In this document: in pieces, positions 1 through 9,991 of the stretch
Layout of the letters: each line of letters begins with the position of its first letter
How positions within the stretch are numbered: the first letter of the stretch is position 1
DNA from: Parvibaculaceae bacterium
GTDB taxonomy: Bacteria > Pseudomonadota > Alphaproteobacteria > Parvibaculales > Parvibaculaceae
DNA: 64,000 nt
NCBI GenBank assembly: GCA_019636015.1
Contig: JAHBYJ010000001.1
Span: forward strand, 1,240,001-1,304,000
Direction of reading: 5' to 3'
The notes under the pieces: generated by a model
Databases searched by the model: none
What the model saw: only the letters and a program-made list of their open reading frames with translations
What the model was told of the DNA's origin: nothing
Position numbers and translations under genes: made by a program

Positions 1-846
1 CTGGAAGCCGCCTATGACGATCAGCCGCTCGGCCGTTCGATCCTCGGCACGGTGGACACGGTGTCGGGTTTCGGCCGCGATGAACTCCAGTCCTATATGG
101 GGCAGCGTTATCTCGCGCCCGGCATGGTGCTCGCAGCGGCCGGCGGCGTCGATCACGAAGAACTGGTGAAGCTCGCCGGCGACCGCTTTGGCGCCCTGCC
201 GAACCGCAAGACGAACGGCGCGGAGCCCGCGGCCTTCCGCCCGGGCGAAAGGCGCGTGGAACGCGATCTCGAGCAGGCGCATCTCGCGCTCGCCTTCGAG
301 GGTCCGACCTATGCCGATCCGGACTACTACGCCGCGCAGGTCTTCTCCGGCGTGCTGGGCGGCGGCATGTCCTCCCGTCTCTTCCAGGAAGTGCGCGAGA
401 AGCGCGGCCTCTGCTATTCCGTCTTCGCCTTTTCCTGGTCTTTCGCGGATACCGGCGTCTTCGGCATCTACGCCGGCACCTCGCCGGATGACGTGGCTGA
501 GCTGATGCCTGTCCTGTCCGGCGAACTCGGCCGCCTCGGCGAAGACGCGAGCGAGGAAGAGGTCGCCCGCGCCCGTGCCCAGATCAAGGCCGGGCTGATG
601 ATGGGGCTCGAAAGCTCGTCCTCCCGCGCCGAGCAGGTGGCCCGCCAATACATGATCCATGGCCGCGTGCTGCCCATCGAGGAACTGATCGAAAAGGTCG
701 ACGCCGTGGATGCCGCCGCTGTGCGCCGCTACGCCGATCGTCTGCTGAAGGGACCGGGGCTTGCCCTTTCTGCTATCGGCCCGCTCGATGGCCGGGATGG
801 CGGACTTGAATCCTATGACCGTATCGCGGCAAGATTCGCACATTAA
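1..846 (+). CDS. M16 family zinc peptidase (processing-peptidase-like), C-terminal part, truncated by window edge
   Basis: The frame is open from base 1 and ends at TAA 844-846, so the start lies upstream of the window. The visible ~281 residues are the C-terminal half of an M16 (pitrilysin/MPP-beta-like) peptidase. The hallmark is the stretch GVLGGGMSSRLFQEVREKRG followed by LCYSVFAF, around 350-435, which is the conserved R/Y segment that shapes the substrate chamber in the second M16 domain. The HxxEH zinc-binding motif belongs to the N-terminal half and cannot be checked here. Family members are usually ~420 residues and degrade or process peptides. In alphaproteobacteria a single-chain relative of mitochondrial processing peptidase is common. 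The next gene is co-oriented 67 bp downstream, with a short GC-rich hairpin between them. Confidence 0.88.
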   Translation: MEAAYDDQPLGRSILGTVDTVSGFGRDELQSYMGQRYLAPGMVLAAAGGVDHEELVKLAGDRFGALPNRKTNGAEPAAFRPGERRVERDLEQAHLALAFEGPTYADPDYYAAQVFSGVLGGGMSSRLFQEVREKRGLCYSVFAFSWSFADTGVFGIYAGTSPDDVAELMPVLSGELGRLGEDASEEEVARARAQIKAGLMMGLESSSSRAEQVARQYMIHGRVLPIEELIEKVDAVDAAAVRRYADRLLKGPGLALSAIGPLDGRDGGLESYDRIAARFAH

Positions 847-875
847 CATCGCGGAAGGCGCGATCTGACGAAGAG

Positions 876-892
876 GCCGGGCACCGCCCGGC
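876..892 (+). terminator. GC hairpin after the M16 peptidase gene
   Basis: GCCGGGC (876-882) and GCCCGGC (886-892) form a perfect 7-bp stem with a 3-nt loop, 30 bp after the peptidase stop. No T tract follows, so it may be a weak or factor-assisted terminator, or only a 3' end stabiliser. Confidence 0.3.
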
Positions 893-913
893 TCAGGCGG
901 GGCAATCCGGCTC

Positions 914-1501
914 ATGGCATTTCTGCGCTCGATATCGAAGCCGGACACAGCGCCGATGATCCTCGGCCGCGGCCTCTATCTGCGAGCGCCGCAGCTCACC
1001 GATTTCCCGCAATGGTCGGAGCTTCGGGAGCGGAGCCGCGCCTTCCTGACGCCTTGGGAGCCGACCTGGGGTCCGGACGACCTGACGAAGCCCTCTTTCC
1101 GCCGCCGCCTGCGCCGCTATCAGCGCGAAATCCGCGAGGATCAGGCCTACCCCTTCTTCATCTTTCGTGAGGAAGATGATGCTCTGCTTGGGGGATGCAC
1201 GCTGTCCGGCGTGCAACGGGGCGTGCAGCAAAGTTGCACTCTCGGCTACTGGGCAGGGGAAGATCATGCGGGCCGCGGCCATGTGACGGCGGCGGTTCGC
1301 GCGCTCATTCCCTTCGTGTTCGAGGAATTGAAACTGCACCGGCTGCAGGCGGCCTGTCTGCCGGAAAACGAGCGGTCCCGCGCCGTACTGCGCAAGTGCG
1401 GCTTTACGGAAGAGGGGATTGCACGGGGCTTTCTCCGTATCAACGGGGCCTGGCGCGACCATGTTGTCTACGCGATCCTGCGAGACGACCCGCGCCGATG
1501 A
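914..1501 (+). CDS. GNAT family N-acetyltransferase (RimJ/RimL-like)
   Basis: A 195-residue single-domain acetyltransferase. The N-terminal half carries the RimJ-type opening (LYLRAPQLTDFPQW) and the acetyl-CoA loop is visible as AGRGHVTAAVRALIPF near residues 119-134. It is followed by the usual C-terminal ENERSRAVLRKCGFTEEG motif with the conserved asparagine and arginine. RimJ-type GNATs acetylate the N-terminus of ribosomal proteins or small amines; the substrate here cannot be read from sequence. The start ATG 914 follows a G-rich stretch (GGCGGGGC). The gene ends 24 bp before the start chosen for the GGDEF/EAL gene, so the two may be cotranscribed. Confidence 0.87.
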   Translation: MAFLRSISKPDTAPMILGRGLYLRAPQLTDFPQWSELRERSRAFLTPWEPTWGPDDLTKPSFRRRLRRYQREIREDQAYPFFIFREEDDALLGGCTLSGVQRGVQQSCTLGYWAGEDHAGRGHVTAAVRALIPFVFEELKLHRLQAACLPENERSRAVLRKCGFTEEGIARGFLRINGAWRDHVVYAILRDDPRR

Positions 1502-1525
1502 GATGTGAAGAGGAGTTTTGAGGGG

Positions 1526-4486
1526 ATGCGGCTAGGGGGCCAGGGACCGGCGCGCATGAAGTGCGCGATCGCGGCGTTGCTGCTGACATTCGGGCTTGGC
1601 GCCGGCGCGGCGCGAGCGCTCGATGCCGTGGCGATGGACGATCCCCATGCCGTGATCGATCTCTCGCCCTTCGTCGAGAGTTATGAAGCCGATGGCCGCC
1701 GGCTGACCATCGAGCCGCCCGCGAACGGCCAGGCCTCCATCGAAAGCGAGGACGCAGCCGAAGCCGGGGAGTTCGATGAAGACGCCATGGAAGACGGCAC
1801 TATCGTTCTCGAGGAAAGCGCGGCGAGAAACGGAGGCATCTGGCATGCCGTCGCGCTGCGCAATCGGAGCGAGGATCCCGTCATCAGGCTTCTGGTCGCC
1901 GACCGGCGCGGCGAAGGGCTCGGTGCCTTCTTCTGGCCGATGCCGCAGGTAAGTTTCGACAAGGCGCTGACGGCGGGCGGCGAGAATCCGATGCCCCTGC
2001 CGGAACGCGACCGCGCGGGCTTCGCGGTCTATAGCCTCTATGGCGATCCGCTGAACAGCATGACAGTCGCGCTTCACGCGGACAGGACTGGCGAGCCGGG
2101 CTTCTATCTCTGGCACGAAGGGGCCTGGACCGGCTATGCGCAGCGCCTCGCCCTTGTCGAAGGGGGCATGCTCGCCGTCATCGCCGCTTTCGCCATTTAC
2201 ATGGCGGCTCTCGGTATTCTGACCCGGGTGGCGGCGGCGCGCGCGACCGCGCTGCTGCTCGGCGCGGGATTTCTGGTTCTGCTTGCAGAGTTCGGCTATC
2301 TCGCCGCGGCCCTTTCTCTGGCGCCATGGGGCGACCTTGTGGCGCGTACGATCGCGCTTGCGCTCTTCGCCTCGGCGGTCTTCATGCTGGAGCGTTTTTT
2401 CCTCGAAAGCGAACGCCATTCGGCAACGCTTGCGCAGGTGTCCCGGTTGATGGGCTACGCCGTGCTCGCCGCTATCCCGCTCGCGTTTCTCTCGGTCTCT
2501 GCGGCGGCGCTTTATGTGCGGCTCTTTCTTGCGGTGGCGCTTGTCGCGGGTGCGCCGCTTGTCATTTCCGCCGCCTTGCGGGGCGTGCGGCCAGCCCAGC
2601 TTCTCATTCCCGGCGCTGCGCTCTTCGTCGTCGCGGGCCTTCTGGCACTTTTTCATTCGGCGGGATGGCTCCCCGGCACCTTTACAGCAACAGCCTTCAA
2701 TGCCGGTGTGTTCACCACGGCGCTGACGCTCTTTGCCTTTGCCGCCGCCTATCACGCGCAGGGCGGCCGCCGCCGCGCCGATATCGGCACGCTGCGCAGC
2801 GAACAGCGCCATGCCTTCGCGCTGACGGGCGCGCGCATGGGTGTTTGGGACTGGGATATTTCAGGCGACCGGCTTTACGTGTCGCCCTCGGTCGAGGCCA
2901 TGCTCGGGCTCGATGCGGGCACGCTCGACGGCACCGAAGTCTCGTGGCGCGAACATATGCACCCGGCCGACCGCGAAACCTATCGCAACGCGCTCAACGC
3001 CTATATCGAGCGCGGCAACGTCTCCTTCGCGCTGGAATTCCGCATGCGCCATTCGGATGGCGTCTATCGCTGGGTGGCGCTCAGCGCAAGCTGCGTGGCG
3101 GGCCCGGAAAACTATGCCACGCGCTGCATCGGCACGGTGCGCGACGTCTCGGCGCAGAAGCTCGCCGAAGATCGGCTGATGCATGACAGCGTTCACGACA
3201 GCTTGACGGGTCTTCCGAACCGCGCCCTCTTCATGGACCGCATGGAACGCGCAATCCGCCGCCGCGGTCTGCTGGAACGTCCGCGCGCCGCGCTTCTGCT
3301 GATAGACCTCGACCGGTTCAAGACGGTGAACGACAGTCTCGGACATTCCGGCGGCGATGCGCTGCTGATCGCGATTGCACGTCGCCTTGAAAGCCTTGTC
3401 ACCATGGACGATACGGTGGCGCGGATCGACGGCGATGCCTTTGCGGTGCTGCTGACCACACGCACGGAACGCGAGGACGCACTTGCCTTCGCCGAACAGG
3501 CGAGCGAATTCCTGCGCCAGCCGATCGAAGTGGCAGGACATGAAGTCTATCCGACCTGTTCGGTCGGCGTGGCCATCTGCGAGGATGCGCATGAGCATCC
3601 GGTCGAATTGCTGACCGAAGCCGAAATCGCCATGTACCGTGCGAAGCGGAGCGGCAAGGCAAGGATCGAGCTTTTCGAACCCGGCATGCGCAGCGAGACG
3701 GAAGACAGCCTTTCCCTCGAAACGGATCTCCGCCACGCGATCGAACGCAAGGAGATGGAGGTCTACTACCAGCCCATCATGTCCTTGCATGATGGAGCGG
3801 TGCGCGGCTTCGAGGCGCTGATCCGCTGGAACCACCCCAAACAGGGCCTGATGACGCCGGACGGTTTTGTGCCGTTGGCCGAGGAACTTGGTGTCATTAC
3901 CGAGATCGGCCGGTTTGCGTTGCGCGCGGCAAGCGAGGAGCTTGCCACCTGGCAAAAGCTTTTCCCTATGGAACGGCCGCTTTTCGCGAGCGTGAATGTG
4001 TCGAGCCGCCAGCTGCTCCGCCACGATCTCATCGATGATGTGAAGCGCGTGCTCAATCGTATCGACATCGAGCGCGGCTCGCTGAAACTCGAGGTGACGG
4101 AATCCCTCGTCATGGAGAACCCAGAATTTGCGGCCTCGATGCTGAAGCGCCTGAAGGAACTGGGCGCCGGCCTCTCGCTCGACGATTTCGGCACCGGCTA
4201 TTCAAGCCTGTCCTATCTGCAACGCTTTCCCTTCGACACGCTGAAGGTGGACCGGACCTTTGTGGCGGGCATGTCGGCGGATCGGGAAACGCCGCTCATT
4301 ATCCGCTCCATGGTGACGCTCGCGCATGACCTCGGCATGGAGGTGGTTGCCGAGGGAACGGAAAGCGAAACGCAGGCGGCCGACCTTGCCGCCATGGGTT
4401 GCGATTACGGGCAGGGATATTATTTCGGCCAGCCCATGCGCGCGGCGGAGGCGCTCGATTTTATCGCGCATTATTGGCAGCGCTAA
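1526..4486 (+). CDS. Membrane-anchored PAS-GGDEF-EAL cyclic-di-GMP protein with degenerate GGDEF
   Basis: A ~986-residue signalling protein. A signal peptide is followed by an extracytoplasmic region (to about residue 200) resembling a 7TMR-DISM sensor. Then come about seven membrane helices (residues ~210-410), a PAS domain with the typical MHPADRE segment, a GGDEF domain and a C-terminal EAL domain. The EAL domain looks intact: EAL at 3812-3820, [10 protein letters not shown] and VVAEGTES are all present, so cyclic-di-GMP phosphodiesterase activity is expected. The cyclase signature reads DGDAF (about 3427-3441) instead of GGDEF, so the cyclase half is probably inactive, perhaps a GTP-binding regulator. 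I chose ATG 1526 because AGGAG at 1511-1515 lies 10 nt upstream; a GTG at 1505 overlaps that site. Confidence 0.9.
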   Translation: MRLGGQGPARMKCAIAALLLTFGLGAGAARALDAVAMDDPHAVIDLSPFVESYEADGRRLTIEPPANGQASIESEDAAEAGEFDEDAMEDGTIVLEESAARNGGIWHAVALRNRSEDPVIRLLVADRRGEGLGAFFWPMPQVSFDKALTAGGENPMPLPERDRAGFAVYSLYGDPLNSMTVALHADRTGEPGFYLWHEGAWTGYAQRLALVEGGMLAVIAAFAIYMAALGILTRVAAARATALLLGAGFLVLLAEFGYLAAALSLAPWGDLVARTIALALFASAVFMLERFFLESERHSATLAQVSRLMGYAVLAAIPLAFLSVSAAALYVRLFLAVALVAGAPLVISAALRGVRPAQLLIPGAALFVVAGLLALFHSAGWLPGTFTATAFNAGVFTTALTLFAFAAAYHAQGGRRRADIGTLRSEQRHAFALTGARMGVWDWDISGDRLYVSPSVEAMLGLDAGTLDGTEVSWREHMHPADRETYRNALNAYIERGNVSFALEFRMRHSDGVYRWVALSASCVAGPENYATRCIGTVRDVSAQKLAEDRLMHDSVHDSLTGLPNRALFMDRMERAIRRRGLLERPRAALLLIDLDRFKTVNDSLGHSGGDALLIAIARRLESLVTMDDTVARIDGDAFAVLLTTRTEREDALAFAEQASEFLRQPIEVAGHEVYPTCSVGVAICEDAHEHPVELLTEAEIAMYRAKRSGKARIELFEPGMRSETEDSLSLETDLRHAIERKEMEVYYQPIMSLHDGAVRGFEALIRWNHPKQGLMTPDGFVPLAEELGVITEIGRFALRAASEELATWQKLFPMERPLFASVNVSSRQLLRHDLIDDVKRVLNRIDIERGSLKLEVTESLVMENPEFAASMLKRLKELGAGLSLDDFGTGYSSLSYLQRFPFDTLKVDRTFVAGMSADRETPLIIRSMVTLAHDLGMEVVAEGTESETQAADLAAMGCDYGQGYYFGQPMRAAEALDFIAHYWQR

Positions 4487-4494
4487 ACGCCCGC

Positions 4495-5106
4495 TCAGGC
4501 GTGTCCGGCCTCGGGTGACAGCAGCGAAATGTTGATGCCGAGCTTCGCCATCGCATCGTGATATTTTGCTTCGAGATCGAGACCGAAAAGTAGCTCCGGG
4601 TCGGGGTCGCAATGCAGCCAGCCATTTGCCTGCATTTCGGCATCGAGCTGGCCAGGGGCCCAACCGGCATAGCCAAGCGCAAGCAGCGCGCGGCTCGGCC
4701 CGCATCCGGTCGCCATGGCGCGGAGAATTTCGACGCTCGCCGTGAGCCCGACATTCTCATCGACTGGCAGGGTCGAATCCTCGGAGAAATAATCCTGCGT
4801 ATGGAGCACGAAGCCGCGTCCCATTTCCACGGGGCCGCCCGCGAGTACCGGACAATTGATTTCGGACGGCAGCCGCGCCCCCGGGGCGCTGATCGACAGC
4901 CGGTCGAGCAGATCGGGGAAGGTGATGTTGTCGGCCGGCTTGTTGACGACGATGCCCATGGCGCCGTCCGGATTGTGAACGCACATATAAATGACCGTAC
5001 GTTCGAACCGCGGATCGCCAATACCCGGCATCGCAATCAGCATTTTGCCCTCGAGGAATCCATCCTGGTCGGGCCGGTAACTCAGATCGGTCGACATAAG
5101 GCTCAT
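4495..5106 (-). CDS. YqgE/AlgH family protein (UPF0301)
   Basis: A ~203-residue cytoplasmic protein with the family core FLEGKMLIAMPGIGDPRFER, then TVIYMCVHNPDGAMGIVVNKP and GPVEMGRGFVLH. The family is widespread in proteobacteria; its biochemical function is not settled, although it was first linked to alginate regulation. The frame stays open to 5271, but the extra residues are unlike the family. ATG 5106 has GGAGG (complement of 5118-5122) 11 nt upstream and gives the usual length. The gene is divergent from the DsbD-like gene, and its 3' end faces the EAL gene 8 bp away. Confidence 0.88.
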   Translation of the reverse strand: MSLMSTDLSYRPDQDGFLEGKMLIAMPGIGDPRFERTVIYMCVHNPDGAMGIVVNKPADNITFPDLLDRLSISAPGARLPSEINCPVLAGGPVEMGRGFVLHTQDYFSEDSTLPVDENVGLTASVEILRAMATGCGPSRALLALGYAGWAPGQLDAEMQANGWLHCDPDPELLFGLDLEAKYHDAMAKLGINISLLSPEAGHA

Positions 5107-5285
5107 GGCTTTCGCTGCCTCCGCGTCGATGGGTGCAACAGGCGCCCCGCTGAAAATTCTGCACTCTTGCGGGCGCCATGTCACGCCCGTCGAAGGGTGA
5201 GCGGGCTCTGCCTGCCGTGCTAGAATAGTGGGATTGTAAATAAGGCGGAGTATGCGCTTGTGCGCGCCCACTCGACGGAACGGTT

Positions 5286-6098
5286 ATGACGGATTTTTCA
5301 AGGTGTGCCGCGCTTTTTGTGGCGATGTTTCTTTTTTTTCACGCCGCACCTGCTGCTGCAGAGCCGGTGACGGAACTGCGTCTGATTTCCTCGGTTGAGA
5401 AACATGACGGGACGGACTTTCTGGCGGGCATCGAACTCGGCTTGGCGCCTGGCTGGAAAACCTACTGGCGGCGGCCGGGCGATTCGGGCCTCGCGCCGGA
5501 ATTCGACTGGTCGGCATCGGAAAATGTAGCACTTGTGGAGCTCCGCTGGCCGGCGCCGGAGCGCTTCGACGATCCGGGCGACATAACATTTGGATACGAG
5601 CGAGGCGTGGTCTGGCCGCTGCGCGTCGTGCCGGAGGAGGCGGGTGAAGCGGTAGTGCTGCGGCTCGCCATCAACTACGGCATCTGCGCGGATATGTGCA
5701 TTCCGCGGGAAGGAAATCTCGCCCTGCCGGTGCTTGCGGGAGCGGAAGGTGAAGTGATGGTGGAAACACCGGAAGCCGCGATGCTGCGCGCCGCGCTCGC
5801 TCGCGTTCCGGTGCCTCTCGCGGATCCGGAACGCGTGGAACTGGCCTGGCGGGAAAGTTCCGCGCCGGTGCTGGAGGTTCGGCTCAAGAATTGCGGCCGG
5901 GATTGCACGCCGCCGGTTCTCATCCTCGATGGTCCGCGCAATGTCTGGTTCGGAACGCCTTCCGTTTCGCGCGAGGGCGATACGATCCGCTATGCGATGG
6001 AGGCGGAGGTGCTTTCGCCGGCCATGGTGGAGGGCGAGGATATCGTGCTGATCTTCTCGGCGCAGGGTGGCGCCTTCGAGGTCCACAAGAAATTGTGA
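5286..6098 (+). CDS. Secreted DsbD alpha-domain-like protein (stand-alone)
   Basis: A 270-residue protein with a clear signal peptide (hydrophobic residues 8-24, cleavage near AAPAAAEP). The body matches the N-terminal periplasmic domain of the thiol:disulfide interchange protein DsbD/ScsB (PF11412 type): LAPGWKTYWRRPGDSGLAPEF, the WPAPERF segment, and a cysteine pair in NYGICADMCIPREG. A second cysteine pair occurs in KNCGRDCTPP. It lacks the membrane domain and C-terminal thioredoxin domain of full DsbD. It could be a periplasmic thiol carrier that receives electrons from a partner encoded elsewhere. The peroxiredoxin gene follows on the same strand after a small hairpin. Confidence 0.8.
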   Translation: MTDFSRCAALFVAMFLFFHAAPAAAEPVTELRLISSVEKHDGTDFLAGIELGLAPGWKTYWRRPGDSGLAPEFDWSASENVALVELRWPAPERFDDPGDITFGYERGVVWPLRVVPEEAGEAVVLRLAINYGICADMCIPREGNLALPVLAGAEGEVMVETPEAAMLRAALARVPVPLADPERVELAWRESSAPVLEVRLKNCGRDCTPPVLILDGPRNVWFGTPSVSREGDTIRYAMEAEVLSPAMVEGEDIVLIFSAQGGAFEVHKKL

Positions 6099-6114
6099 CG
6101 AAGGCAGCCAAGGC

Positions 6115-6131
6115 CGGGCTGGCACAGCCCG
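6115..6131 (+). terminator. Small hairpin between the DsbD-like and peroxiredoxin genes
   Basis: CGGGCT (6115-6120) and AGCCCG (6126-6131) form a 6-bp stem with a 5-nt loop, 17 bp after the upstream stop. No T run follows, so termination is uncertain. Confidence 0.28.
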
Positions 6132-6211
6132 TCGATTGAGGCTTTAATGCCCGCCAACATCGCGCGCCCTGGTTTTACGCAGGAGCGCTCTGCAAACATG
6201 AGGAGGCTCGA

Positions 6212-6697
6212 ATGGCTATCAATGTCGGCGATCGGATTCCGGACGCAACCCTGATGCAGATGACGGACAAGGGCCCCGCGCCCGTGAAGACCGCGGAGTT
6301 TTTCAAGGGCCGCAAGGTAGCGGTCTTTGCGCTGCCTGGCGCCTTCACGCCGACCTGCTCGAACCAGCACTTGCCGGGCTTCATCAAGAGCGCGGATGAT
6401 TTCAAGGCAAAGGGCGTGGACGAGATCGTCTGCCTCTCCGTGAACGATGCTTTCGTCATGGGCGCCTGGGGCAAGCAGCAGGGCGCAGACGGCAAGGTGA
6501 CCATGCTCGGCGACGGCAATGGCGACTTCACCAAGGCGCTTGGCCTCGACTTCGATGGTTCAGGTTTCGGCATGGGCACGCGCTCGCTGCGCTATTCGAT
6601 GCTCGTCGAAGATGGCGTGGTGAAGAGCCTCAACAAGGAGCAGAACCCCGGCGAGGCCAAGATTTCCGGCGCGGAAAACATGCTGAGCCAGCTCTGA
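6212..6697 (+). CDS. Peroxiredoxin, Prx5/AHP1 type (glutaredoxin-dependent)
   Basis: 161 residues, the normal length for the family. The peroxidatic cysteine is C49 in LPGAFTPTCSNQHLPGF, and a second cysteine, C74, is in DEIVCLSVNDAF. This spacing is like that of plant type II/Prx5 enzymes. They reduce hydrogen peroxide and alkyl hydroperoxides using glutaredoxin or thioredoxin, in the cytoplasm since there is no signal peptide. AGGAGG at 6201-6206 lies 5 nt before ATG 6212. A strong terminator follows at 6717. Confidence 0.93.
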   Translation: MAINVGDRIPDATLMQMTDKGPAPVKTAEFFKGRKVAVFALPGAFTPTCSNQHLPGFIKSADDFKAKGVDEIVCLSVNDAFVMGAWGKQQGADGKVTMLGDGNGDFTKALGLDFDGSGFGMGTRSLRYSMLVEDGVVKSLNKEQNPGEAKISGAENMLSQL

Positions 6698-6716
6698 AGC
6701 CGGCAACGGAATGGGG

Positions 6717-6746
6717 AAAGGGCCTCGCTTGCGGGGCCCTTTTTAT
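6717..6746 (+). terminator. Rho-independent terminator after the peroxiredoxin gene
   Basis: AAAGGGCC (6717-6724) pairs with GGCCCTTT (6735-6742). The stem extends inward through TCG/CGG-type pairs to a 4-nt loop and is followed by a T run (6740-6744). On the minus strand the hairpin sits directly behind the rnhA stop at 6743, so it may serve both directions. Confidence 0.8.
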
Positions 6747-7189
6747 TTGGCGGGGAGGTAAGGCGCCATGCCCTGACGCGCGAGCGCATCTGCCCGGTCG
6801 TTTTCCGGATGGTCGGAGTGACCCTTCACCCAATGCCAGGACACATCGTGCCGTTCGATCGCGAGTTCGAGGCGCTGCCAGAGTTCGGCATTCTTCACGG
6901 GCTTCTTCGCGGCGGTCTTCCAGCCGTTCTTCTTCCAGCCGTGAATCCACTTGGTGATGCCGTCCTTCACATAGGTTGAGTCCGTGTGAATGCGCACCTT
7001 CACGCCGCGCTTCAGCGCTTCAAGCCCTTGAATGGCGGCCATCAGCTCCATGCGGTTGTTGGTAGTCGCCGGCTCGCCGCCGCAGAGTTCCCTCTCATTG
7101 TCCTTGTAGAGCATGAGAACGCCCCAGCCGCCCGGCCCGGGATTGCCCGAACAGGCGCCGTCCGTATAGAGATCGACGGCATCGCTCAT
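6743..7189 (-). CDS. rnhA: Ribonuclease HI
   Basis: 148 residues. It cleaves the RNA strand of RNA-DNA hybrids. The full catalytic set is present at the same numbering as the E. coli enzyme: D10 ([12 protein letters not shown]), E48 (NNRMELMAA), D70 (IHTDSTYV), H124 ([10 protein letters not shown]) and D134. The ATG overlaps the thrB stop in an ATGA junction (7186-7189), so the two are translationally coupled. The order ispH-thrB-rnhA on this strand is common in Rhizobiales-type genomes. Confidence 0.96.
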   Translation of the reverse strand: MSDAVDLYTDGACSGNPGPGGWGVLMLYKDNERELCGGEPATTNNRMELMAAIQGLEALKRGVKVRIHTDSTYVKDGITKWIHGWKKNGWKTAAKKPVKNAELWQRLELAIERHDVSWHWVKGHSDHPENDRADALARQGMAPYLPAK

Positions 7190-8151
7190 GCGTCGAGCCC
7201 ATAGCCCGCGGGTGAGGTGACGCTGCGATGGAAGCGCAGGCGGATCAGATATTCCTTCGGGTTCTTCGGCCGCACAAAGGCGCCGGGCGGATGATTGATC
7301 CAGTCATAGAGCCGCGTCAGCAGGAAACGCATGGCAGAGCCGCGTGCGAGAAGCGGTAGTGCCGCAAGCTCCTCAGCGTTGAGAGGGCGGACCTGCGTAT
7401 AGGCCTGGAGAAGACCGCGCGCCTTGGTGATGTTGAACGAGCCGTCGATCTCGAAGCACCATGCATTGAGACAGATGGCGAGGTCGTAGGCATAGGCGTC
7501 GTTGCAGGCGAAGTAGAAGTCGATGAGACCGGACAGCCGGTCGCCGATGAAGAACACATTGTCGGGAAAGAGATCGGCATGAATGATGCCCGACGGAAGA
7601 TCGCGCGGCCAGTCGCGCATCAGGATGCCGAGTTCGCGATCGAGCTCCGGCGCGAGCCCCGGCATGTATCCGTCGATGCCCGCCCGGCATGAGTCGAACA
7701 GCGGCCCCCATCCGTCGACATTGAGCGCGTTCGGACGAGCGAGCCCGAAGCCTTCGCCTGCGAGATGCATCTGCGCCAGCGCGCCCCCCACCTCCACGCA
7801 ATGGCGCGGCTGCGGCCGGCGCACATGCACGCCTTCGAGGAAGCTGATGATCGCGGCGGGCCGCCCCGCGAGTTCGCCCAGCATCTCGCCCTTCAGATTG
7901 CGGATCGGCGTCGGGCAATTGATGCCGTTCTCCGCCAGATGGTCCATGAGCCCGAGAAAGAAGGGCAGGTCGCCCGCCGCCACACGCTTTTCGTAAAGCG
8001 TGAGGAAATAGACGCCCTTGTCCGTATGCAGCATGTAGTTGGAATTCTCGACACCTTCCGCGATCCCCTTATAGGAAAGCAGCGTGCCAATCTCGTAATT
8101 GGCGAGGAAGGCTTCCAGCTCCTCGTCGGGCACTTCCGTGTAGACGGCCAT
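7186..8151 (-). CDS. thrB: Homoserine kinase, ThrB aminoglycoside-phosphotransferase-fold type
   Basis: 321 residues. It phosphorylates L-homoserine in threonine biosynthesis. This is the APH/choline-kinase-fold type found in alphaproteobacteria and pseudomonads, not the GHMP kinase of E. coli. The N-terminus [20 protein letters not shown] is typical. The catalytic loop reads [14 protein letters not shown] (H-x-D-x4-N) and the metal-binding DFG-like segment is [18 protein letters not shown]. It starts 10 bp after ispH and overlaps rnhA by 4 bp. A GGGGGA stretch lies just upstream of the ATG. Confidence 0.94.
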   Translation of the reverse strand: MAVYTEVPDEELEAFLANYEIGTLLSYKGIAEGVENSNYMLHTDKGVYFLTLYEKRVAAGDLPFFLGLMDHLAENGINCPTPIRNLKGEMLGELAGRPAAIISFLEGVHVRRPQPRHCVEVGGALAQMHLAGEGFGLARPNALNVDGWGPLFDSCRAGIDGYMPGLAPELDRELGILMRDWPRDLPSGIIHADLFPDNVFFIGDRLSGLIDFYFACNDAYAYDLAICLNAWCFEIDGSFNITKARGLLQAYTQVRPLNAEELAALPLLARGSAMRFLLTRLYDWINHPPGAFVRPKNPKEYLIRLRFHRSVTSPAGYGLDA

Positions 8152-8161
8152 CTGTCCCCCG

Positions 8162-9130
8162 TCAGCCTGCGAGTGCGCGCGGCAGCTTGAACTGCACGGA
8201 TTCGCGGGCGGCGGACGTTTCTTCCACCGTCACATCGAAACGTTCGCGGAAAGCGGCGATGACTTCCTCGACCAGCACGTCGGGCGCGCTCGCACCGGCG
8301 GTGAGGCCGACGCTTTTCGCATCGCCGATTGCCGCCCAGTCGATGTCGCTGGCGCGCTGCACCAGCGCTGCATAGCGGCAACCCGCGCGCTCGGCCACTT
8401 CGACCAGCCGCATCGAGTTCGAGGAGTTCGGTGCCCCGATGACGAGCATGGCTTCGGCGCGCGGTGCAATGGCCTTCACCGCTTCCTGGCGGTTTGTCGT
8501 CGCATAGCAGATGTCTTCCTTGTGAGGTCCGGCAATGGAGGGGAAGCGCCGCCGCAGGATGGACACGATCTCCGCCGTATCGTCCACGGAAAGTGTCGTC
8601 TGCGTCACGAAGGCGAGTTTCTCGGGATCCGCGGGTCGGAACGTTTCAGCATCCGCCACCGTCTCGATGAGCTTCACCGCGCCTTCGGGCAACTGGCCCA
8701 TCGTGCCGATGACTTCCGGGTGCCCCGCATGGCCGATCAGCAGGATTTCTAGACCGCGCGCATGCAGCCGCTCCGCTTCCACGTGAACCTTGGAGACGAG
8801 CGGGCAGGTCGCATCGAGATAGAAGAGCTCGCGGGCCTTCGCCGCCTCGGGCACGGATTTCGGCACGCCATGGGCCGAGAAGATCACCTTCGCGCCTTCC
8901 GGCACCTCGTCCAGCTCCTCGACGAAGATGGCGCCCTTCCGCTCCAGCTCTTCCACCACGTAGCGGTTGTGCACGATCTCGTGGCGGACATAGACGGGTG
9001 GACCGAACTTCTCGATTGCAAGTTCCACGATCTGGATAGCCCGGTCCACACCGGCGCAAAAGCCGCGAGGGCTCGCCAGCAGCAGCGTCAGAGGGGGCTT
9101 TGCCCGCATATGGGCCTGTGTCTCGCTCAT
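8162..9130 (-). CDS. ispH: 4-hydroxy-3-methylbut-2-enyl diphosphate reductase
   Basis: 322 residues. This is the last enzyme of the MEP isoprenoid pathway, making IPP and DMAPP. The three conserved iron-sulfur cysteines are visible in [25 protein letters not shown] and [14 protein letters not shown]. The substrate-binding histidines and the TxxE-type region of the family are also present ([30 protein letters not shown]). It is the first gene of the ispH-thrB-rnhA run. ispE and a polyprenyl synthase gene, which use the same pathway, occur elsewhere in this window at 44-46 kb. Confidence 0.96.
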   Translation of the reverse strand: MSETQAHMRAKPPLTLLLASPRGFCAGVDRAIQIVELAIEKFGPPVYVRHEIVHNRYVVEELERKGAIFVEELDEVPEGAKVIFSAHGVPKSVPEAAKARELFYLDATCPLVSKVHVEAERLHARGLEILLIGHAGHPEVIGTMGQLPEGAVKLIETVADAETFRPADPEKLAFVTQTTLSVDDTAEIVSILRRRFPSIAGPHKEDICYATTNRQEAVKAIAPRAEAMLVIGAPNSSNSMRLVEVAERAGCRYAALVQRASDIDWAAIGDAKSVGLTAGASAPDVLVEEVIAAFRERFDVTVEETSAARESVQFKLPRALAG

Positions 9131-9383
9131 GTCTTTCGCTCGCGGGGCGCAAAAGGGAGCCCGCAGAATTTCGTGATTCGGAGGCCCAGCGTCCAGCTTG
9201 TGAGTTCCGGTCCGCTCCGATAGAGTTTCGGCGCCGCCCGCTCGGGCCCGGCCTTGCCTAACCCTATGAAATGCAAGGCTTTAGGGCTGTCCACGCCGGG
9301 TAATAGAGGGGTCTGCCGAAGGAAAGTCAAGAAAGCCTGCCGCCGCTTCGGGCCCCATCCAGCCAACAGATCGAGTGATCCAT

Positions 9384-9980
9384 ATGCCGCTTCCGACCGC
9401 GCTTCGCCGCCTGCCGAATTTCCGCTCCCGCCTGCCTGTCGCAGCTGCGGCCCTTGCCGCGCTCGCCCTTGCCGGCTGCAGCATGTTCGGTAGCGACACG
9501 CAGCAGGGTGGCACCACGCAATATCCCTGTCCGTCGGTCGGCGTGCTCCAGGGCACGGATCACATCACCCTGCTCAGGGGTGCGGGCGCCGACCTCACCG
9601 ATGTGATGGCCAAGGCCGAACTCGGCCGGGTCGTCTCGAAATGCGAATACAACACCAGCGATTCGACCATCACGGTCGATATTGCCTTCGAGGGCATCGC
9701 CGAGCTCGGGCCGGCCGCCACCTCGCGCTCCATGGTTCTGGACACTTTCGTCGCCGTCACCCGCCGCTTCGATGCCTTCGACAACAAGAAAGTCTATCAG
9801 GTGCCGGTCACCTTCGAGCCGGGTCAGAACCGCGTCCGGTTCGTCCAGAATATCGATGGAACGGTGCTCCCTTATGGCGGTCAGGCCGATGGACGCATCT
9901 ACCAGATCCTGATCGGCTTCCAGCTTACCGCCCAGCAGCTCGAATATAACCGGACGGTTCCCTATACCCCCATCCGTTGA
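9384..9980 (+). CDS. Predicted lipoprotein of unknown function
   Basis: 198 residues. The N-terminus has basic residues, a hydrophobic stretch (VAAAALAALALAG) and a lipobox LAGC, so it should be a lipid-anchored envelope protein with mature Cys near residue 32. The rest has no domain I recognise. It is mostly polar and beta-like, with a second cysteine pair (YPCPS and SKCEYN) and the phrase VPVTFEPGQNRVRFVQNIDG. Similar small lipoproteins occur in alphaproteobacteria without assigned roles. ATG 9384 is preferred over a GTG at 9375, although neither has a clear ribosome-binding site. The gene is divergent from ispH. Confidence 0.72.
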   Translation: MPLPTALRRLPNFRSRLPVAAAALAALALAGCSMFGSDTQQGGTTQYPCPSVGVLQGTDHITLLRGAGADLTDVMAKAELGRVVSKCEYNTSDSTITVDIAFEGIAELGPAATSRSMVLDTFVAVTRRFDAFDNKKVYQVPVTFEPGQNRVRFVQNIDGTVLPYGGQADGRIYQILIGFQLTAQQLEYNRTVPYTPIR

Positions 9981-9991
9981 GGGATTTATCC

